From positions 3,100,001-3,164,000 of the forward strand of contig NZ_CP039424.1 in NCBI RefSeq assembly GCF_005877055.1: a stretch of DNA of 64,000 nt, written 5' to 3'. This stretch comes from Citricoccus sp. SGAir0253. Lineage in GTDB: Bacteria; Actinomycetota; Actinomycetes; Actinomycetales; Micrococcaceae. Below the pieces are notes generated by a model. That model saw nothing but the letters and a program-made list of their open reading frames with translations. It had not been told where the DNA came from and did not search any database. Position numbers and translations under genes: made by a program. Each line of letters starts with the position of its first letter. Positions within the stretch are counted from its first letter, which is position 1. Positions 61,163 through 64,000 of the stretch are shown here, in pieces.

Positions 61163-62823
61163 CAGGACCGGCCCCCGTCGGGGGCCTCGCCCGCGGCGTC
61201 CCGGGCACCCGCGGCGTCCTGGGCGGCACGGTACTCGGCGTAGCGCTGCCTCCACTCGGCGTTGGGCGGGAACAGCCCGTCCACGGGGTGTCCCTCGGCC
61301 ACGCGGTCGAACACCCAGGCGTCCTGCAGCTCCTGCGCGTAGGCGTCCTCGATGACCTCGTGCAGCAGGGCCGGCGGGACCACGACCACGCCGTCGTCGT
61401 CGCCGATCACGATGTCCCCGGACTGCACGGTGGTGCCGCCGCACGCGATGGTGCCGCCCACCTCCCACGGCACGTGGCGGCGGCCGAGCACGGCCGGGTG
61501 GGCGCCGTTGGAGTACACCGGCAGCCCCACCTCGGCGACGGCCGCGCTGTCCCGCACCCCGCCGTCGGTGATCACGGCGTTGGCGCCGCGCACCTTGGCG
61601 CGCAGGGCGAGCACGTCCCCGAGGGTCCCCGTGCCGGTCTCGCCGCGCGCCTCCATGACCACCACGTCGTCCGGCTCCACGGAGTCCATGGCGCGCTTCT
61701 GGGCGTTGAAGCCGCCGCCGAAGGCCTTGAAGAGGTCCTCGCGGTTGGGCACGTAGCGCAGGGTCTTGGCGTAGCCGAGGATCCGCTGCCCCGGGTGCAT
61801 GGGGCGGACGCCGTCGATCGTGGCGTTGTCGATCCCGCGCTTGCGCAGCTGCGCGGTGATGGTGGCCACCGCGGTGGCGTTGATCATGGCCTTGAGCCCA
61901 TCGGTGAGCAACGAGCGGTCGGCGGTGGGCGCCGAGGGCACGTAGTGGTACCCGGCCCCCTGCGCCGGTGCCGGCTCCGCGCCGGCCGCGGCGCCGCCGT
62001 CGCCGGCCTCCGGGGGCAGCCCGGCGGCCTCGCGGGAGCCCCAGGCCTCCTCGCGCTGGGTGTCGTCCACCCTCGGGCCGTGGCCGTAGGGGGCCATCGG
62101 GTGCTCGCCGGCCACCACGCGGGTGACGAGGCGGCCGCTGGACGGGGCGCCGGGAGCGGTGGGCGCGTCCACCTCCACCTCGACGACGTCGCCCGGCCGG
62201 GCGACGGAGGATCCGGCCGGGGTGCCGGTCAGGATGACGTCCCCCGCCTCCAGGGTCATCAGCTGGGACAGGTCGGCGACGAGCTGGCCGAAGGGGAAGA
62301 CGAGGCCCTCGGTGGTGTCCTCCTGGACGAGCTCGCCGTTGACCCAGGTGCGCACGCGCAGCGCGGCGGGGTCCACCTGCCCGGCCGGGATGACGTGGGG
62401 GCCGAGCGGGGTGTAGCCGTCGCCGGACTTGTTCTTGACGTTGGAGCCCTTGTCCGCGTGGCGGAGGTCGTACAGGCCCCAGTCGTTGGCGGCGGTGACG
62501 CCGGAGACCTTGGACCAGCCCTCCTCCGGGGTGACCCGCCGGCAGTCCTCGCCGATGACGAGCGCGATCTCGCCCTCGTAGGCGAGCAGCTCGGTTCCGG
62601 CGGGGCGCTCGATGGCGTCCCCCGTGCGGGCGATGGAGGTGCCGGCCTTGAGGAAGTATCCCGGGAACTGCGGGGAGCGCCCGCGCTGGGCGATCCGCGA
62701 GGGGTAGTTGAGGTGCAGGGCGATGACCTTGCCGGGCCGGTCCCGCCGCGCCGTGAAGTCCACCTCGACGGGGCCCTGGGGTGCCGTCCCGCCCGTGCCG
62801 CCTGCCGTGCCCGTGCCTGTCAT
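61162..62823 (-). CDS. HpaG-like FAH-family isomerase/decarboxylase fused to an RraA-like domain
   Basis: 553 residues. Residues 1-240 are an FAH domain (LLAYEGEIALVIGEDCRRV, NDWGLYDLRHADKGSNVK, TPAGSSVARPGDVVEVEV) as in HpaG, which decarboxylates and isomerises the oxidised ring-cleavage product. A 60-residue Ala/Gly/Pro linker leads to residues 305-553, an RraA/HMG-aldolase-like domain with LRAKVRGANAVITDGGVRD and GGTTVQSGDIVIGDDDGV. In E. coli HpaG is instead two FAH domains. ATG 62823 follows GGAGG. First gene of the operon. Confidence 0.88.
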   Translation of the reverse strand: MTGTGTAGGTGGTAPQGPVEVDFTARRDRPGKVIALHLNYPSRIAQRGRSPQFPGYFLKAGTSIARTGDAIERPAGTELLAYEGEIALVIGEDCRRVTPEEGWSKVSGVTAANDWGLYDLRHADKGSNVKNKSGDGYTPLGPHVIPAGQVDPAALRVRTWVNGELVQEDTTEGLVFPFGQLVADLSQLMTLEAGDVILTGTPAGSSVARPGDVVEVEVDAPTAPGAPSSGRLVTRVVAGEHPMAPYGHGPRVDDTQREEAWGSREAAGLPPEAGDGGAAAGAEPAPAQGAGYHYVPSAPTADRSLLTDGLKAMINATAVATITAQLRKRGIDNATIDGVRPMHPGQRILGYAKTLRYVPNREDLFKAFGGGFNAQKRAMDSVEPDDVVVMEARGETGTGTLGDVLALRAKVRGANAVITDGGVRDSAAVAEVGLPVYSNGAHPAVLGRRHVPWEVGGTIACGGTTVQSGDIVIGDDDGVVVVPPALLHEVIEDAYAQELQDAWVFDRVAEGHPVDGLFPPNAEWRQRYAEYRAAQDAAGARDAAGEAPDGGRS

Positions 62824-62871
62824 GTCCTGCGCCTCCGCGGTGTCGATGTGATCTGCGTCGCTGTCGGAGCA

Positions 62872-62883
62872 ATCGTATACGAT
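62872..62883. promoter_or_regulatory. GntR-type operator upstream of hpaG-rraA
   Basis: ATCGTATACGAT, a perfect palindrome, 49 bases before the hpaG start and identical to the site upstream of hpaH. Confidence 0.75.
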
Positions 62884-62979
62884 CCGGGGCGGGTGGCACC
62901 ACCCCCGTCCCCGGAGGACGTCACGGAAGGCGTCCCGGGGATCCCGGGGCGGGGCCGCGAGGCTCCCTAGACTGGCCCC

Positions 62980-63591
62980 ATGAGCGAGACGCCGCAGGAC
63001 GCCCAGCCCACCCCCGCATCGGCCGCCGAGTCGGCCGCCGAGTCGACCACGGGACCGACCGCCGGGACGACCGACCCCGCCGGACGGACCAACCCGGACA
63101 CCGGCCTGCCCGTGTCCGCGCCGCAGGCCGCGTGGCCGGAGCGGGTGGACACCGGTCCGCGCCAGGTGAGCTACCGCATCCGCGTACAGGCGCCGGCGGC
63201 CGAGCTGTGGGCCCTGCTGGCCGATCCCCACCGGCACCACGAGGTGGACGGCTCCGGGACCGTCCAGCACACCCGGACCGGCCCCCACCGGCTGGCCGTG
63301 GGCGACGAGTTCACCGTGGCCATGCGGAAGTTCGGCGTGCCGTACACGATGCGCCTGGTGACCACGGCCTCCGACGAGGGGCGGCTGCTGGAGTGGCAGC
63401 ACCCGGGCGGACACCGCTGGCGGTGGCGGTTCGAGGACGCCGGGGACGGCAGCAGCCTCGTCACCGAGACCTTCGACTACTCGTGGACGCGTCCCGCCGT
63501 GGCCCGCGCCTACGAGCTCACCCGCCGCCCGGCGGACAACGCGAACGGCATCCGCTCCTCCCTGACGCGGCTGGCGGGCCGCTACCTCTGA
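62980..63591 (+). CDS. SRPBCC (START-like) family protein
   Basis: 203 residues. A Ser/Thr/Glu-rich head of about 55 residues with a short repeat (ESAAESAAEST) precedes an SRPBCC domain: QVSYRIRVQAPAAELWALLADPHRHHEVDGS and the end TETFDYSW. The fold binds hydrophobic ligands; ligand unknown. TAGACT lies 6 bases before ATG 62980, so the mRNA is probably leaderless. Confidence 0.82.
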   Translation: MSETPQDAQPTPASAAESAAESTTGPTAGTTDPAGRTNPDTGLPVSAPQAAWPERVDTGPRQVSYRIRVQAPAAELWALLADPHRHHEVDGSGTVQHTRTGPHRLAVGDEFTVAMRKFGVPYTMRLVTTASDEGRLLEWQHPGGHRWRWRFEDAGDGSSLVTETFDYSWTRPAVARAYELTRRPADNANGIRSSLTRLAGRYL

Positions 63592-63746
63592 CCGCGGCCC
63601 CGGACGGACGGCATTCCGCCTTCGCGGACCGGCCCGGGGCGCCCCGTCGCGGTGTACCCCGGACACGGCGCGACCCGGCAGGTCCCGGGGCCCCGCCGGG
63701 AGGCGGCACCCCGGTCCTGCCGGGTCACGGGCGGGCGTTCGCCGGG

Positions 63747-64000
63747 TCAGGCCCGGCCGGCGTCCTCGTAGTCGATGACCACGCGCCCGGAGATCTTGCC
63801 GTGCTGCATCTCGTCCAGGACGGCGTTGACGTCCGAGAGCGGCCGCGTGGTGTAGGTCGGGTGGATGAGGCCCCGGGCGTAGAAGTCCAGCGCCTCGACC
63901 ATGTCCTGGCGCGTGCCCACGATCGACCCGCGGATGGTCAGCCCCTTGAGCACGATGTCGAAGATGGGCGCGGGGAAGTCCCCCGGCGGCAGGCCGTTGA
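63747..64000 (-). CDS. Zinc-type alcohol dehydrogenase, C-terminal fragment
   Basis: The last 84 residues only; the gene continues past base 64000. The segment LTIRGSIVGTRQDMVEALDFYARG and the end NAVLDEMQHGKISGRVVIDY match the C-terminal part of medium-chain AdhP-type alcohol dehydrogenases. Active-site residues are outside the window. Confidence 0.85.
   Translation of the reverse strand, partial: NGLPPGDFPAPIFDIVLKGLTIRGSIVGTRQDMVEALDFYARGLIHPTYTTRPLSDVNAVLDEMQHGKISGRVVIDYEDAGRA

Overview
The window is high-GC DNA, roughly three quarters G+C by eye, from an actinobacterium. Family content suggests a Micrococcaceae-type genome (Micrococcus, Kocuria, Citricoccus or Arthrobacter relatives): a CtpE-like ATPase, SigK/RskA, copper-type CsoR, an actinobacterial ArsC-like fold, a class F sortase and a homoprotocatechuate dioxygenase of the Brevibacterium/Arthrobacter type. 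That placement is inference. I saw no tRNA, rRNA, CRISPR array, insertion sequence or prophage gene.

Layout: (1) 1-7.3 kb: a cut-off DUF2236 gene, a CtpE-like P-type ATPase in frame with an SQR-like flavoprotein, an NAD(P)-malic enzyme and a YtxH-like protein. (2) 7.3-34.4 kb: an organosulfur region. Six SAM-I (S-box) riboswitches precede, in order, a lone LLM-class flavin monooxygenase, a DszC-like monooxygenase, an LLM-metN-metI-metQ operon, an SsuB/A/C-like importer, acetyl-CoA synthetase, and a DszC-like/MHS-transporter/LLM operon. Between them lie sigK-rskA with a two-repeat lipoprotein, a rhodanese and OsmC protein behind a CsoR-type operator, a sodium:solute symporter, a hendecad-repeat protein, a siderophore-interacting protein and an MHS transporter with a TetR-type operator. 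(3) 34.4-44.4 kb: an ECF sigma/zinc anti-sigma pair, a class F sortase overlapping a DUF4397 surface protein, a DHA2 exporter, rlmN, and a CynX-like MFS/DUF2236/membrane-protein operon. (4) 44.5-50.1 kb: two proteins sharing a helical domain, one carrying an ArsC-like domain without its catalytic cysteine, then a CDF exporter and csoR-copZ-copA. (5) 50.2-62.9 kb: an aromatic catabolic locus for homoprotocatechuate (MobA-like hydroxylase, HpaD, HpaE, HpaG fused to an RraA-like domain, HpaH, HpaI, an MHS transporter, and IclR, LuxR-GAF and GntR regulators). (6) 62.9-64 kb: an SRPBCC protein and the end of a zinc alcohol dehydrogenase.

How it works together: the most striking system is the riboswitch-controlled sulfur region. 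Low SAM would switch on monooxygenases that release sulfur from organic compounds, importers for methionine and sulfonate-like substrates, and acetyl-CoA synthetase, which could recover acetate made when O-acetylserine or O-acetylhomoserine is sulfhydrylated. The hpa genes appear co-regulated through a palindromic site present upstream of hpaG-rraA and hpaH. Copper genes and the rhodanese share a CsoR-type box. Many genes overlap by ATGA/GTGA, so translational coupling is common, and several genes look leaderless, with a -10 box 6-10 bases before the start codon.
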